64,000 nucleotides of DNA from Nemopilema nomurai (Eukaryota; Cnidaria; Scyphozoa; Rhizostomeae; Rhizostomatidae): assembly GCA_003864495.1 (NCBI GenBank), contig ML133502.1, forward strand, positions 1,736,001 to 1,800,000, in the 5' to 3' direction. Position numbers and translations under genes: made by a program. This document shows, piece after piece, positions 11,601-42,400 of the stretch (position 1 is the stretch's first letter; each line of letters begins with the position of its first letter). The notes beneath the pieces are model-generated. The model was given only the letters and a program-made list of their open reading frames with translations. It ran no database searches and was not told where the DNA came from.

Positions 11601-13178
11601 GCCCTTATAAATCATGTCATGTGCCCTATTTTTCCTGGCTTCCAAACTTTTTAGATTCTCCCTGTAGTTGATCACATTGTCTTCCGGTAAAGAAGCTCAA
11701 AATACAAACTAATGCCATTTAGTAATGGAGCAAAGGAGACACTTGTTAGTGAAATCTTGCTTGAGATCTTATCTAATAAGAGAAGGCCAACAATCCTAAA
11801 CTTCGGTTGTGGTTTCAACTACAGCTAAGACCACTGTTTTGACAATGAATGGTCTATATTAGCTGTATTGATAGAAGACTTTTTCACACTCATATCCTGT
11901 CCAAAACAATTGAAGCGCCGATTAATCACTAATTTGTCGATTTGGCACACAAGAGTCCTTTGGCTTTGAAATTAGGAAACTATTGATTTGAGACGTTCCT
12001 GGAATTTTCTTATAGCACCTATTTATAGCACCTATTTATAGCTGCCTCGGTTTCGCGCAGGTTGCGACACTTATTACGAGCCAGTTGGCTGCTTCAAGGA
12101 CAACCAAATCGTGCCCAGGCCCATTCCTGACTACGTCATGAACGAACGCGACTACACGATCAGCAACTGGAACGGCAAATTGATCGACTGGCGGAACTGG
12201 AACACGTATTCACCACAGATGATCTGCCGTTGCGCCAAAAAGGCCAAAGAACTGGGACACACTACATTTTCAGTGCAATTTTACGGTAATTCGCGTTGTC
12301 TTTAATTGCATATGCACAAACTGCAACAGTGGAACAAGAAGCATTTTAAACAGAGATTGATGCATTAAGGCTGCTAAACACGGCAGCACTTCTGTCGCGG
12401 CTTGTTCATACCCTATTGCCTGTACTGGTTACCCTTTTCAAAAAGCGATCTAGATTGCTGCGTCATCTTTTGCAGTGCATAACCTTCTTATTAACTTTCT
12501 TGGTTTAGGTGAGTGCTGGACTGGACCCGAATCTAAGATAGCCTACAAGAGAGAAGGGGCGTCAAAAAGATGCCTGGCGAAGGACTTTTTGGATTGCCCG
12601 TTCAACTCCTATCATTGCGTGGGAATGGATCATGCCAACCGAGTCTACAAGATTAAGACTGGTAAGATATAAGCAGCCATTTCAGAAAGAAGTCGCTGAA
12701 AATTCTCTTTTCTCGTTGCAGCTTGACCGTGACATCAGTCGAGTGAATTCGGCTTCTGCTTCATACTAAGATGGCTTTCATCTTTGATTTATTAACGAGT
12801 TCAAGATTTGCCATTTCATGTAGATAAGCTCTGATGGCCACTGATTTCGGTGGCCACTCCCTTCCATGGCCATCCAAATAAATGCCTCTTAGACACCAGC
12901 CCCCCTCCCCCGAAGGAGCATGTGAGTATTGTATTCCAGCTGAGTGGGTTTTGCCCTTACAAACTGGTATCTTCATAACAAAGAAAAGGCCGGAAAGCTA
13001 ACAAAAACAGCAAGCCTGCATGCAAACGCAATCAAATGGACATTACTTGCAGTATAATGGAACTCCTTGTTGATGTTGTTGCTACCATCTCAATTTCCAT
13101 TCTTTTTCCCTAGCGCCAGTCACTGCAAGGCCATGGGAGAACCCTGTCAAGAGAGAAAAGTTTGTGATCCCTCTCTGA
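8606..13178 (+). CDS. Secreted protein with two tandem Cys-rich CA..A/QFY.ECW modules
   Basis: Nine exons: leader to 8672, 9361-9419, 9952-10028, 10526-10620, 10972-11027, 11236-11406, 12061-12285, 12509-12661, 13114-13178. All introns are GT-AG and the phases close to 301 codons including TGA. The ATG is split: AT ends exon 1 and G opens exon 2. Residues 2-18 form a hydrophobic signal peptide (AAALLILLFLKLCIGESA). Two similar modules follow. Module 1 has GCYEDIYSDRALP, a W.DW segment, CDCAKAAFKKGYRVMGIQFY and AECW. Module 2 has GCFKDN..PRPIPDY, W..W, CRCAKKAKELG, FSVQFYGECW and a final VYKI. About 20 cysteines suggest a disulfide-bonded extracellular protein. A short basic tail ends at TGA 13176. 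I recognise the module from secreted cnidarian proteins but can give no function. WSC-like carbohydrate-binding folds are a possible distant relation. Confidence 0.85.
10098..10318. repeat. 22-bp minisatellite in intron 3 of the secreted-protein gene
   Basis: The unit catatcatcttcttcatatcag is repeated about ten times, the first copies being degenerate. It lies wholly inside the intron between exons 9952-10028 and 10526-10620. Each unit contains a pyrimidine-rich run ending in CAG. Open frames through it are artefacts of a period not divisible by three. Confidence 0.85.
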
Positions 13179-13408
13179 TCATATTGCACTGCATTTAGTT
13201 AGAGGTGAGCATGTGATTTCTGTCTAATGCTTCGAGCCAATACTGTGGTCATATAAGCATCAGCTTGTACTAACAGACAACAGTGTCTTGTCCATCTGAT
13301 AAACAGACCAAAAATATTACAAATCTTTGATTATTTCTTTAAATGTTGGTTGGATTTTGTGATTCTAACCTGTAATTTTGTTTTTTCTATTTGTGGTCAT
13401 TTAAGTTT

Positions 13409-13809
13409 AATAAAGTTGAATTATCCTTATCATTTTAGTTGCTTTTTTGAAATACATTTTATTGTTGACAGTCTTTTTGAGCTTGTCCTTGTCTCTTTCA
13501 GACCGAAAGCTACAGATGCATTGGCTGAGTTTGGTTTCTCTTGATCATTCAAAGGAAGCAGCATGTTGCTTGTAGACAATGCTCTTTAAACAAAAGTCGG
13601 CATATTAAGTTGTATTAAAAAATCTTGTTAATCTATAGTAAAAATCATAATCTGCAATATTTGGTTCCATTTTTGCCTCCTACCTGTTTCCAGCCTGATT
13701 AACATAGTGTAGCATCTCTTGGTGACCATATTTCTCAACTTACCGGTGTCTCTTGGCATTTGGACTTTGCGTCCCTTGCCATGTTAATAAAATGATTTTG
13801 ATAAATAAA
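13409..13809 (+). terminator. Poly(A) signals of the secreted-protein gene
   Basis: AATAAA occurs at 13409-13414, about 230 bases after the stop codon, and again at 13786-13791 and 13804-13809. The first is the likely cleavage signal, and the later pair would give a 3' UTR of about 640 bases. No RNA evidence is available. Confidence 0.55.
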
Positions 13810-15338
13810 ATATAAGGATAAGGATGATGACCGTTTTTTTAAAGCCATGTTCATCAAGAGTAGTGCTTAGTTACAAATAAAAGGGAACCAAAATTGAAAA
13901 CCATGGCCTCAAATACGCAGTGGTTAAGTTTTAGAACAGTTGTCTGCAAAGCTCTTACCTTGGTTTTAGTTTTCTTTCACGGTGGCGAAGTCTGATCTAG
14001 ACTCAGACGCTTGTAGTTCAAGAATTTATAAGAGAGCTTGTGATAATTATTTTGGTATTGGACACAGCATCTCATCGCATACTAAGGCTCAAGGTGGACG
14101 AGAACAGGTATACTGGGTTCAACTGAAAAACTATTTATCTCTTAACGCCTCAGGTTTTTCAACTAAATGTGCACGAGCTCCTGAACATTGCGGAAGAGAC
14201 CCAGCAAATCCAGAGACACCAAGCTTGTAGTTTTAAAAATCTCTAATAGATTTTTTCCAGAATAGTCATAACCACAAGTTCTCCGACTGAAATTTATTTT
14301 TTACTTTGATGGGACACCAGGCTGACAAATCTTAAACCCAGAGGTTTTGATAGCGTGCACTGAAGTCACCTTTTTCGTCATATATATCACCTTTATCCTT
14401 CAAAAAACAGCTGAAAACTCATTAGATACAATTTGACCATTGCATGGCTATTAGACAGGGGATAACTTCAACCTATCTAGTAAAAAGGTGGGATTTTGAA
14501 ACGATCTTTGGCATCCTATACGCGGGTTAGCCCATATCTGAATCCCATCCATCGATAAGCTAATCCCTTCATCTGCAACAAAGAACTGAGTAAAGAATTA
14601 TACTACACACATGTGATTTGACTCATGACTTCCCTGTAACAGCCGTGAAAAACGTTGCATAAAGATGGATTCCATGGCATTTGCAATATGTCAGCTTTAA
14701 CATTTCAGCGAACAGATGACTGAATTTCAAACACGAGAATAGCTTCCTTGAGCATATAAATGGGTCAAAAGTATAGAAGGTTTTCAATAAAAGGTTTACA
14801 TTTGTAGGTCTACCTCCTAATATTACCTAATCGATAACATGATAGCCCCCGAACTATTCAAAATTTTATTTAAAAGTTCGAAATAACTGTCAAGCATCAT
14901 AGAAGTGGATTGTTTTTTAAAACTAAGGTTACCGAGTTTGCCCTGATGTTCAAAAGTGATCTCATGTCTATTTGAAATCGTTTCGTCATTGAATGACATT
15001 AGAGGTCTGGGCCCGAGCTCACCACATCTGAACCCTTTCCACTTTTGTCGTCATCCCTGAAGATCTTCACAGCACTATAAATAAAACTCGTGGCATCGAA
15101 AATTTGCTCGCAAGAGCGATCGCGATTGCGGGGACAAGGACGTGAAAACGAACTTGAAATCAAATTGATGTAACATGTGCGCAACTGTAATGAAGTAACA
15201 ATAATTTGATACGCAAAGAAACCGTTAATGTTTCTGAATTTTTTCTTCAAAGAAGGTATGACGAAATAGTAGGTATAAACAAAGAGAGAAGCTTCCAAAT
15301 TTTCGGTTTGCTTTAGGCCAGGACTGCAGGTCTCAAAG
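13810..15338. other. Intergenic region and POLR2A promoter region
   Basis: No coding exon supported. The last 300 bases become richer in GC and CpG (gagcgatcgcgattgcgggg near 15113) and no TATA box is seen, consistent with a TATA-less housekeeping promoter for POLR2A. The transcription start could not be fixed. Confidence 0.4.
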
Positions 15339-32324
<16,986 letters not shown>

Positions 32325-33130
32325 AAACAGCACTGGCGGCATAAAGAGACACCTAATGTGACGTGACTGTTTGTATAACCCGTCGTTGTAGCTGGAGGTA
32401 CATACTAGAGGTACAAGTTAGCCTTGGTACAAGTTAGGCCTTTGGAAAGAACCTATCCGCTTAGCAGGAAAAACACAACGGACTGGCTCTACAGTGACGT
32501 GGAGCAATTTCTTCTGTGAGGCAACCCTGCCTTATATAGGGCTACCGTGCCTTTCATAGGGTTACCATGCCTTCCATATGGCTACCGTGCCTTCCATATG
32601 GCTACCGTGCCTTTCATAGGGTTACCATGCCTATGTTATTGCCTTTATTTCAGTTAGTCGTTTTCTAGCCTCAATTTCAGTACGGATTCAGTCTCAATGG
32701 CTTTAGAAGTTTTTTAGTCTTTGTCATGCTTAGCCTAGGTCGTTACACAGGGAGTTGATTAACTTAAAATTTTAGAGTTAAAAGTTTATTAACTTGTAAG
32801 GAATCTCGGCCTTTTACTACCCCTTTGTTTTTTTGAGAAGTCCACCCAAAAGCTTTTTCTCGCTTACGACCCCCGTCATTGGTTTGATTTGTATATAATC
32901 AAGACAATCTTAAGAAACCCGCAATTCCCCTGCCAGCTTTCCCGAGGAAGAAATGCCCTTCCTTTATTCCGCCAGGGGAATGTCAACCCGAACGAGTTTG
33001 TACCGAACTCGAAAGTAATGTTTACGCATGTTGTGGTGGCTGATGCTGGCCGAAACCCCCCTGCGACTCTTATTGTCAATGTCGAAAATAACACCAAAAA
33101 ATAACACCAAAAAATAACACCAAAAACAGT
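32325..33130. repeat. POLR2A 3' region with 20-bp and 13-bp tandem repeats
   Basis: At 32529-32633 the unit gctaccgtgccttccatatg (with ggttaccatgcctttcatag variants) is repeated about five times. At 33089-33127 ataacaccaaaaa is repeated three times. The first array lies within the presumed 3' UTR of POLR2A. No canonical AATAAA was found close to the stop codon. Confidence 0.7.
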
Positions 33131-36100
33131 GCTTATCATGGCTCGGCAGGTCGTTTGGTTGGCCTCAAATTCCGGACTGAATGAACGCGTGGACGCCCAC
33201 TGTTTTGTATCGTTTGAATGCGGCTTATTGTTCGCCCCGGTTGCGCATCCCACAAATGACGTCAAATAATTACCAAATCTTTTCCTGGTTTTGATTCACA
33301 TACATTCCGTCACTTGTGCCAAGCGGAGTTGCAAAGAGACACGCCCCGTGATCATCGAATGTCATCTTTTCCGGCTGAAGTAACCAAGTATGCGTTTTAA
33401 GCTCTGGACACTTTGGTATTGTTATTTTTTGTATAACCACGGGTTGATTCTGTATCCTTTTAAAGTTTATATTCCAAAGGAAATACCCAAAAGGACAAGT
33501 GTTTTTCTCTGCTTTAATCTCTATTTTTCTCTGCTTTAATCCTCTTGGCCACAATGAGGCTGAAGTTTCTCCTCAATTATCTAACACAATGCGGTTAAAC
33601 ACTAATGTGCTACGAGAAAGTACCAGATGCTCCTGGAAGAATAATTTAACCGGATTTGGTTTGACAGGTGCCTCATGAGTTCGAGCCTTGATGTATCTTT
33701 GCCCAAAGAGATTAAAGCACCATCCAAGGTTGACTATCTTTAATATGAAATATGCATCGAAGTAAGAAAGATAAATCATTTCTAGTAAACCCTAGTAGTC
33801 TGGGTGCCATCGTATTAAATTTGGTTTCTGTTGATGAATTTATTTCGGACTCAAAAATGTGCAGGTTGCCCCACAAGAAAGAGAACATTGATAGCTTTAT
33901 CGCTTATAGACCGTTCATTTAACGCTGGTAAAAGGGAACGAAAAGTTTACACTCTTTCTGATTTTATTCTGCTCTCCGTATGTAATTTCCAGTCTCTTAT
34001 TCAGTTTCCTTTTCATTCATTTGTTCATTTAGTCGTTCATTCATTAATTTTTTTGAACAAATAAATTCTCATCAATGATTCAACATTTGGCGCTGTTTAT
34101 ATACCGAAAGGCCGCCGGTTCACAAATGTTTAGAACAAAACTTGAACAACTTGAATCTTTTAATTTTTCCCAACAATTTTAACTAATCAATCCGGGATAT
34201 TGTTTGTACAATTTCTATGTTGGCTGTGTCCACTTGAACTTTTGTTTGCCTATTTCTGGAACCGCGTATGCACAGTATGGCACTTCGAAGTAGTGCAAAT
34301 GACAGCTTGGTACGAATCGTTCATTCATTAATTCATTCGTTCATTCAGTCCCTTATTTAGTTATGGCACATCCACTTCTTCGACTCTCTTTGATTTCAGA
34401 TCCGATGCATTTCTTTTAAAATGAGGTTTTCACTTAAGGGTTATGTTCCTTATAAGAAAAACCACATTATACTATTGATCATCTACTCAGATACAAGCTC
34501 AATGATTGTGATAAAAATACCATATACGGTTTTGGCATGTATTTGTCATTATTCATATCTAGGAACGCTACATTTATTCCAGGAAGGTGCTTATTGCTTA
34601 GTTAACGTACAACATTTTTCATCAACTGATCAGCGTAGAATGGTTAATGTTTTGTTCTGCTTTGCAAAGGAGTAAGTTATGGAAATTCTTAATAAAAAGC
34701 AAGCTTCAGACCATCCCCCTTTCTTATCAAAAGGGTTATTTTTTAAAAATTATGGTCTGTGTTTCTTAGAATTGAATTTTTGGGGCTGTCCATTGTATTC
34801 CTTCTCATTCTGTATACCATTATACAGGAAACATACTGTAGTTTGACAGTCATTGGTCTCTCGCCCTCCTCCATCACATCCCCTTGGTTCTGGTGGGCAA
34901 GTATAACAAGTTTTTTGTACATATTGTAATTGGGCCTTTTCTAAAGGTTCAATACGCGCATTCAAATTGTTCACCCGAAAGACTTGTAGCCCTACCCCCC
35001 TGGAATCTTACTGGCCTTTAGCCACGAAGCGCAAAGCTGCGGAGGCGCGTCTGGTTCGAAGAGCTGCTTGAAGACGGAAGTTTTCAGAAGTAAATAAATC
35101 TCACCGAGAAACAAAGGAGAAGTCGGGAATCGGTGAACAAAATACGAGCAGTGTTTGCAAAGCCACGTGAACACAAATTTTCCCGGTGGTTGAAGAGAGT
35201 CTTTTAGTTTTCTTGGGGTGAAGAAAGTGAGTTTTATCCAACGCGTAAACAGAATGATCCACTAGGCCGATTCAGCTCCCGCGCGAACAGGTAATGCAGA
35301 ACTCCTCAGTTGAGTAAGTATTTTCCAGAGCCTGAGTTTCTTTGTGTCATTGCTGATAAAATATAAGTCAATAGGATATATCAACCATTCAAATTAAGGC
35401 TGCTTACAAATCTTGTTGGGATTTGTACGAATTACAAATTGCAAACAGAACCGTCATCGTAACTTTTCATTTGTTCGGAGGGCACAGATTTCCGTTTTGT
35501 GCGGAAAGACATCAGAAGTTATGAGGAAAAATAGTAGATATCAGTAGGTTAGAATTTGTTTTGATTATTTCATTTTCTTTGTTTGCGAAAGGAAACTCTT
35601 TTAGGAGCAAAGGTCGGCTGGCTACAGTTCTTGTTTTGCTAGGCATGTTTTTGTAATACGCGAAGGCTCGAGGCAGTGCCCCAGACAACAAATCTCGCCG
35701 ACCTTCAAGTAACAATGTAGCCACCGGTACTGCTCACATCTGATATAGCTGGTGTGGATGATTCTCCATTTATTGCGAATAAAATGTTCTCGGCTTTTTG
35801 ACACTTTCATGTAAAGACATTCAACTACGGCCTAATTGACAGTAGACAGCAAGTTTCTAGGATAATGTTCTACGTAATATTTGTTGAATGAATCGTCGAT
35901 ATAGGAAATGAAAGGGAAACATGTTTTTGAAGTATCATTTTTGTCCAAATTTGAAGTATCAAATGAAGTATCTAAAGGTAACATAACAAGTGTACTTCCT
36001 TGATTATTCAAAGTTATTTCGGTATTTCCATTCAACCTTCAATTATAGTTCATTCTTCACTCTTGTATTTCCTGTTACCATATGTGCTTTTACCAATAAT

Positions 36101-36430
36101 CTCGAAAATGAGGCAAGAAGAAGCAATCATGTTTTAATGTTCAAGTTGGAAGTAATTTAGAGTAATTTATCTTGGCCAGTAGCATCATCTTATAGCCTTT
36201 ATATTGAATTTGGGCAATTTTTCTGGTTGGTTTGACTACCAAATCTATTGCATGCTACTAAACTAATATTTAGACATTGTGTTTATCTATTGTAGAACAA
36301 GTCAAGAGGCACAATCAAATTTGATGAATGCTTAAATGGAAACACCTGTTGATATTTAGCTTTGCTTGCAGCCCAAATGGCAAATAGTCTTGCAAGGCAA
36401 AGTAAACACTGAATTCTTGAACAATGAGGC
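33131..36430. other. Intergenic region between POLR2A and MCF2L
   Basis: No gene supported. It contains AT-rich sequence and two clusters of ttcattcattc-type simple repeat (about 34000-34050 and 34318-34350). An AATAAA at about 34060 could in principle serve a very long POLR2A 3' UTR. The MCF2L promoter and any 5' UTR exons should lie towards the right end but were not identified. Confidence 0.4.
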
Positions 36431-39400
36431 ATGGAAGGAAGCGTGGAAATACTTGATATTGCTTATCTTCTCCAAAAGAAATTTGCATCCATCACTGGTG
36501 AGAAATCCTGTTTGGCTTTATTTGAAAAAAGTGTCTATCTATTAACACTCAGGTGCTCAGTTAATATCCACAGCTTCTAACACTGCCTATGTGTTTAGAG
36601 GTTGAAATTAATATGGTTTGGAAATGGGTAGAATGATAGAAATATTGCAAAATATTAGGTGGACAATGCCACACAGTAGATTACCCTTGTTTTCCATGTG
36701 TGTCTAAAGACCTTGAAAATTAGAACTGTTATATAAAGAGCTCGATTTGTGAAGATTATTTGTTCAGTTTTGCTGCCATGGAAAGCAAGTGAACATGTCT
36801 TGATTGCTAGTGAGACTTTTGATAAGAAGAGCTATGAAGTATCATATTTTTTACTCTGTGATTTGTAGGAGGGGTTGACAAAGATGGCTACCCTTTGTTG
36901 ATATTTTATGATGTTGGAGTGGACAGCTCATCCATTAACAACAAAGATTTCCTGAAGCTCATTGAATATCTTTGTGGAATTGCAAAGTATGTTTTGATTA
37001 CCTTTCTCCCTCCTAGTAGCTTATAATGAGCCTCACCCTTTATGGAAATTAGAACTGCAGGCAGAACAAAGCTCATCGTGCAATCATAAAATTTGCACAT
37101 AGAAAGAAGTTTTTTCAAAGCGATTGTCCAAATTGTGTTTTCAAGGAAAGCATTAACTCTGTAATAACAGCATCCACCCAGGGCCGCCGAGAGGCGGCTT
37201 GGGCCCTGGAGCAAAGTCCCGGTCCGGGCCCTGGAGTTGGATCCCAAAAAATTTTGGGGCCACGCCCTTTTTAAAATGGGAAAAACGCCCATTATTTCCA
37301 AACGTTTGTGTACGTTGTAGAATATGAATAAAATCTCCTAAAATGTAATAAAATCATTAATTCTAAAGATAAGCGATGTAAATACGCTCTTGACTACACC
37401 CTTTTAGCTGTTTAAAGTGGACTTCAAAATGTTTTCCTTCAATTCTGGTTATTTTTTTCCAATGAGCTACACGATGTTAAAATGCAAAAAGGGAAACCAA
37501 GTTTTTATTCTACGCACTTTTATTTAGAAAATCCTATAGAACTACGCATTTCATAAAGCTTTATGCAACGATTCTAAATGCAAACATGACTCACTTCAAC
37601 TGGCTATAGATTAAAACAAGATTATATGGGTTACCTGATTTCATCAGGGCTCCCTCCCACCAATAATTACGATTTTGCGAAACTCAGGGAAACTCAGCTA
37701 AAGAGATGAATCCGTAAATTTTACATTTGTGTGAATATTTTTTTAAAGTTAAACAATTTTTCATCATAATTTGGGGGCCCCTTTCAGGCCGAGGCCCTGG
37801 GCAAATTGCCCCACCTGCCCCCCTCTCTGCACCACTGCATCCACCCACAATGTACAGGGCTAGTTCATGGCTCTGGCTCACCAACTTATCCTTTTTAGGT
37901 CTTTGTGGGAGATCGATTACCTTACAGTCATTGTTGACAGAAGAAGCTCAAAATGGCAGCAGATCAGATCAATTTTTTTGAAGCTCAAAGTATTGGTTTT
38001 TTCTATTAGTTGCATGTCATCAACCTGTTTGTTGTATTTAAAGCTGGAAGAAACAACTTATAGCAAGCTTTAACATATATTCCATTCTTGAAGTTGAAGT
38101 TTAGCTTGGTTGTCAGTCAAAAGCTGTACTTACCTAGCCCAACTGGTTTTATGTTTGCTAAAGTTCAATGCTAATAGATTTATAAATGAATCTATTATTC
38201 AGCCTCTTTCCCTGGCACCTGGTTGATTACCATTTGTACACTACAGTTTGCTCACAGCAAGCAATATGTTGCTTTTTTACTTAATCAGTTTATAAATTGC
38301 AAGTCTCATTGTTCAAGCATCAAATGAAGTTCCAGCAGCCTACTTTATGCTATATGTTCAGTGATATTTTTGGAAGTCCTGTTTATAACTTTAGTAATTG
38401 TTTTTTTTCTTCAGGGTATTGACTCGTTTCATATACACAAGCTTTTGGTTTTGAAACCAAATGGATTTTTTCAAAAACACTTTAATAATGAGAAGAAAGA
38501 TTTGCAAGACCTGTTGGATGGCAAGGTAATTTTTTTTTCCGGTCAGCTTGACAGTAGAGATTATGACAGTGGAAGCCTTTTCAAATGTGAGAGGGATGCC
38601 CCCCCAGGAGTAGAACGCATTTTGACCCGTCTGTCCTGCAGTCTTGCCTTGAGTAGAAGGAATAGCAATACGTGTTCTATAGGGTTTGAAAAAGGTCAGT
38701 TTATAAACGTCTAGACATCAAATTGTCTAGACATTTCGGTTGGAAATTCAGTCATTGAAGTTCATACCATTCTATTAACATCATAGACATGATAAGTAAG
38801 ACCATTTACGTACTCAAAGAAAGGTTTAGATGGAGCTGGGAAGATATCTTGTCCCTGTATGTAGGGCCCGGTAACATGATTTTCTGGTGTTTTAGTTGCT
38901 TTTAAAAGTTTTGATGATTCACTTAATTCTTATCCACCCTTGGTAATCGAGTAAATCGAATGACACCTATGTTATCAAATGTCTAGATTATTTTCCTGGA
39001 CGACCAAGACTCTCTTTTCAATCATATTGATGTGAAACAGCTACCAAAGGATCTCGGTGGTATTTTCGAGTTCAATCATGTTGACTGGGTGGAACACCGA
39101 GTTGTAAGTGTTTTTCTTCTTCCGATGGCAATTTGAATATTGAAAACATTGATGTAATTACATCCTGTGTGGGATTATACTGCATTGCATCGTAGGAAGA
39201 TCACGAGGCCTCTTCAATCATAATGCAACTATGGCCTCATATGCAATTGAAGATTCGCGAGTCTCTCTTTTGGAAAACTTTATGCCTCAAACTTGTTGTC
39301 CCCTTTGATGGTCACAGCGTGACGTGGAACAAAGGGTTCAGCGTGACGTCACTTTAAATTGTGTTTGACTTCTGTGCTAAATGACGGTTTTATGTGCATA

Positions 39401-42400
39401 CCCCATGTCTTTACATTGCACACATATTGCATGAACAGGCGATTGAACGCTTCGAGATAACATGCAGAAAGACAAGGTCAAGGATCGACCAGGTCAAAAA
39501 CAAATTCGAGAGAATCGAGCCATTGTCGAGTCAGCAAGAAATCGAAGAAATTCGCAAGCTGCACAAGAAAGTGATTGAGGATATCGAAGAGGATCTGTCA
39601 TGCAGCAAGGACATTGCTAAAACATTGGAGTCGATTGTCAAGAAGCCGTTTAGAGTGAAGGAGACGCAGCCGCTGACGCAGTTTAACTATGATTACCTGG
39701 AAAAGTGGCTGACGACTCTCGACACAATGACAGCAGAACTGCAAAGTCTTTGGATAAAGCACGACAAATATTTGGAAGACTCTTTGGCACTCTGTCAGTT
39801 CGAAAAAGATTATGGTGACGTATGTGATCATGCTTTGAAACGAATCCTTGACATTTCTTGAATTGGAAATGTAACCTAGGGCGTCCTTGTAGATCTTGTG
39901 ATTTTTAGGTGTTTTGTCTCGAGAATGTGCCCCTTCCATTTGTTTTGCCATTTTTTGTAAAACCTTAATGCCGTGAAGCTAATGACGCGTTTAGCAGATA
40001 TAAGTTCTATATTCTTACCCGCTTACCCGAGAACCCATAACTTACTAGCTAATTCTTGAATTGATACTCTTCCAAAAACGTGACGACCCTGTTCTTGCCA
40101 GTCCACCAAATCAGTTGTATATTATTTCCTCCTTCTTAGGTCTCAAAATCGATTATCGAGTTAAGCGTTAAAGTGAAGATTCGTACTGACATTGGAAACG
40201 GCTTGGACGCAGCCAAAGAAATGATGCAAGAACTGGTGTTGTTCAAGGAACAAACAAAGGTACTGGTGATTTCTATGACATGCAGATCTCAGATCAATGT
40301 AGGACTGCCCGCCTTGCCTATAATGGTTATTTTGTGGTGTTTATCTTTTGGTTTTATCAATGTATTCATATTCGTCTCACTTATTAAGCACAACTGCCTT
40401 TTTTCACCAGAAAACGTACGAGAAGATCAAAACTCTAAGGGATAAAGGCTTTGAAATGATTGACAGTGAACATTTTGCTGCTTCCAGCATTGTTTTGAGG
40501 TGCAATGAAATAAAGAAACTGTGTGATGAATTTGAAGATGCACTGGAAAAAAGAAGAGGGATCCTCCAAACCAATATTGATGTTTATTCGTGTCTGGACC
40601 AGGTAAACTTAATTAGTCTTGTCGCAAGTAACTTCTTAGGTATTGTTCTTGCAGAGTGATAATTGTTCTTGCAAAGTGATGATTGTTCTTGTAGAGTGAT
40701 CATTGTTCGTGCAAAGTGATGATTGTTCTTGCAGAGTGATGATTGTTCTTGTAGAGTGATCATTGTTCTTGCAGAGTGATGATTGTTCTTGCAGAGTGAT
40801 GATTGTTCTTGTAGAGTGATGATTGTTCTTACAGAGTGATGATTGTTCTTGTAGAGTGATCATTGTTCGTGCAGAGTGATGATTATTCTTGCAGAGTGAT
40901 GATTGTTCTTGTAGAGTGATCATTTTTCTGCAGAGTGATCATTGTTCTTGCAGAGTGATCATTGTTCTTGTAGAGTGATGATTGTTCTTGCAGAGTGATG
41001 ATTGTTCTTGTAGAGTGATCATTGTTCTTGCAGAGTGATGATTGTTCTTGCAGAGTGATGATTGTTCTTGTAGAGTGATGATTGTTCTTACAGAGTGATG
41101 ATTGTTCTTGCAGAGTGATGATTGTTCTTGTAGAGTGATGATTGTTCTTGTAGAGTGATCATTGTTCTTGCAGAGTGATCATTGTTCTTGCAGAGTGATG
41201 ATTGTTCTTGTAGAGTGATGATTGTTCTTACAGAGTGATGATTGTTCTTGTAGAGTGATCATTGTTCGTGCAGAGTGATCATTGTTCTTGCAGAGTGATG
41301 ATTGTTCTTGTAGAGTGATCATTGTTCTTGTAGAGTGATTATTGTTTTTGCAGAGTGATCATTGTTCTTGCAAAGTGATGATTGTTCTTGCAGAGTTATC
41401 ATTTTTCTGCAGAGTGGTCATTGTTCTTGCAGAGTGATGATTGTTCTTGTAGAGTGATCATTGTTCTTGCAGAGTGATGATTGTTCTTGCAGAGTGATGA
41501 TTGTTCTTGTAGAGTGATGATTGTTCTTACAGAGTGATGATTGTTCTTGTAGATTGATCATTGTTCGTGCAGAGTGATGATTATTCTTGCAGAGTGATGA
41601 TTGTTCTTGTAGAGTGATCATTTTTCTGCAGAGTGATCATTGTTTTGTGCAGAGTGATGATTGTTCTTGCAGAGTGATGATTGTTCTTGTAGAGTGATGA
41701 TTGTTCTTGTAGAGTGATCATTGTTCTTGCAGAGTGATCATTGTTCTTGCAGAGTGATGATTGTTCTTGAGAGTGATCATTGTTCTTGCAGAGTGATGAT
41801 TGTTCTTGTAGAGTGATCATTGTTCGTGAGATGATGATTGTTCTTACAGAGTGATCATTGTTCGTGCAGAGTGATGATTGTTCTTGCAGAGTGATCATTG
41901 TTCTTGCAGAGTGATGATTGTTCTTGTAGAGTGATTATTGTTTTTGCAGAGTGATCATTGTTCTTGCAAAGTGATGATTGTTCTTGCAGAGTTATCATTT
42001 TTCTGCAGAGTGATCATTGTTCTTGCAGAGTGATGATTGTTCTTGCAAAGTGATGATTGTTCTTGCAGAGTGATGATTGTTCTTGTAGAGTGATCATTGT
42101 TCTTGCAGAGTGATGATTGTTCTTGTAGAGTGATGATTGTTCTTACAGAGTGATCATTGTTCTTGTAGAGTGATTATTGTTCGTGCAGAGTGATGATTGT
42201 TCTTGCAGAGTGATGATTGTTCTTGTAGAGTGATGATTGTTCTTGTAGAGTGATGATTGTTCTTGTAGAGTGATTATTGTTTTTGCAGAGTGATCATTGT
42301 TCTTGCAGAGTGATCATTGTTCTTGAGAGTGATCATTGTTCTTGCAGAGTGATCATTGTTCTTGCAGAGTGATGATTGTTCTTGTAGAGTGATGATTGTT

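Noticed and set aside
33670..33690. Isolated gagttcgagcc, like a polymerase III B-box
   Set aside because: No A-box or tRNA fold at the right distance.
39040..39103. Whether an extra MCF2L exon is missing around exon 5
   Set aside because: Exons 4, 5 and 6 join in phase 0 and align with the CRAL-TRIO and spectrin order without a gap.
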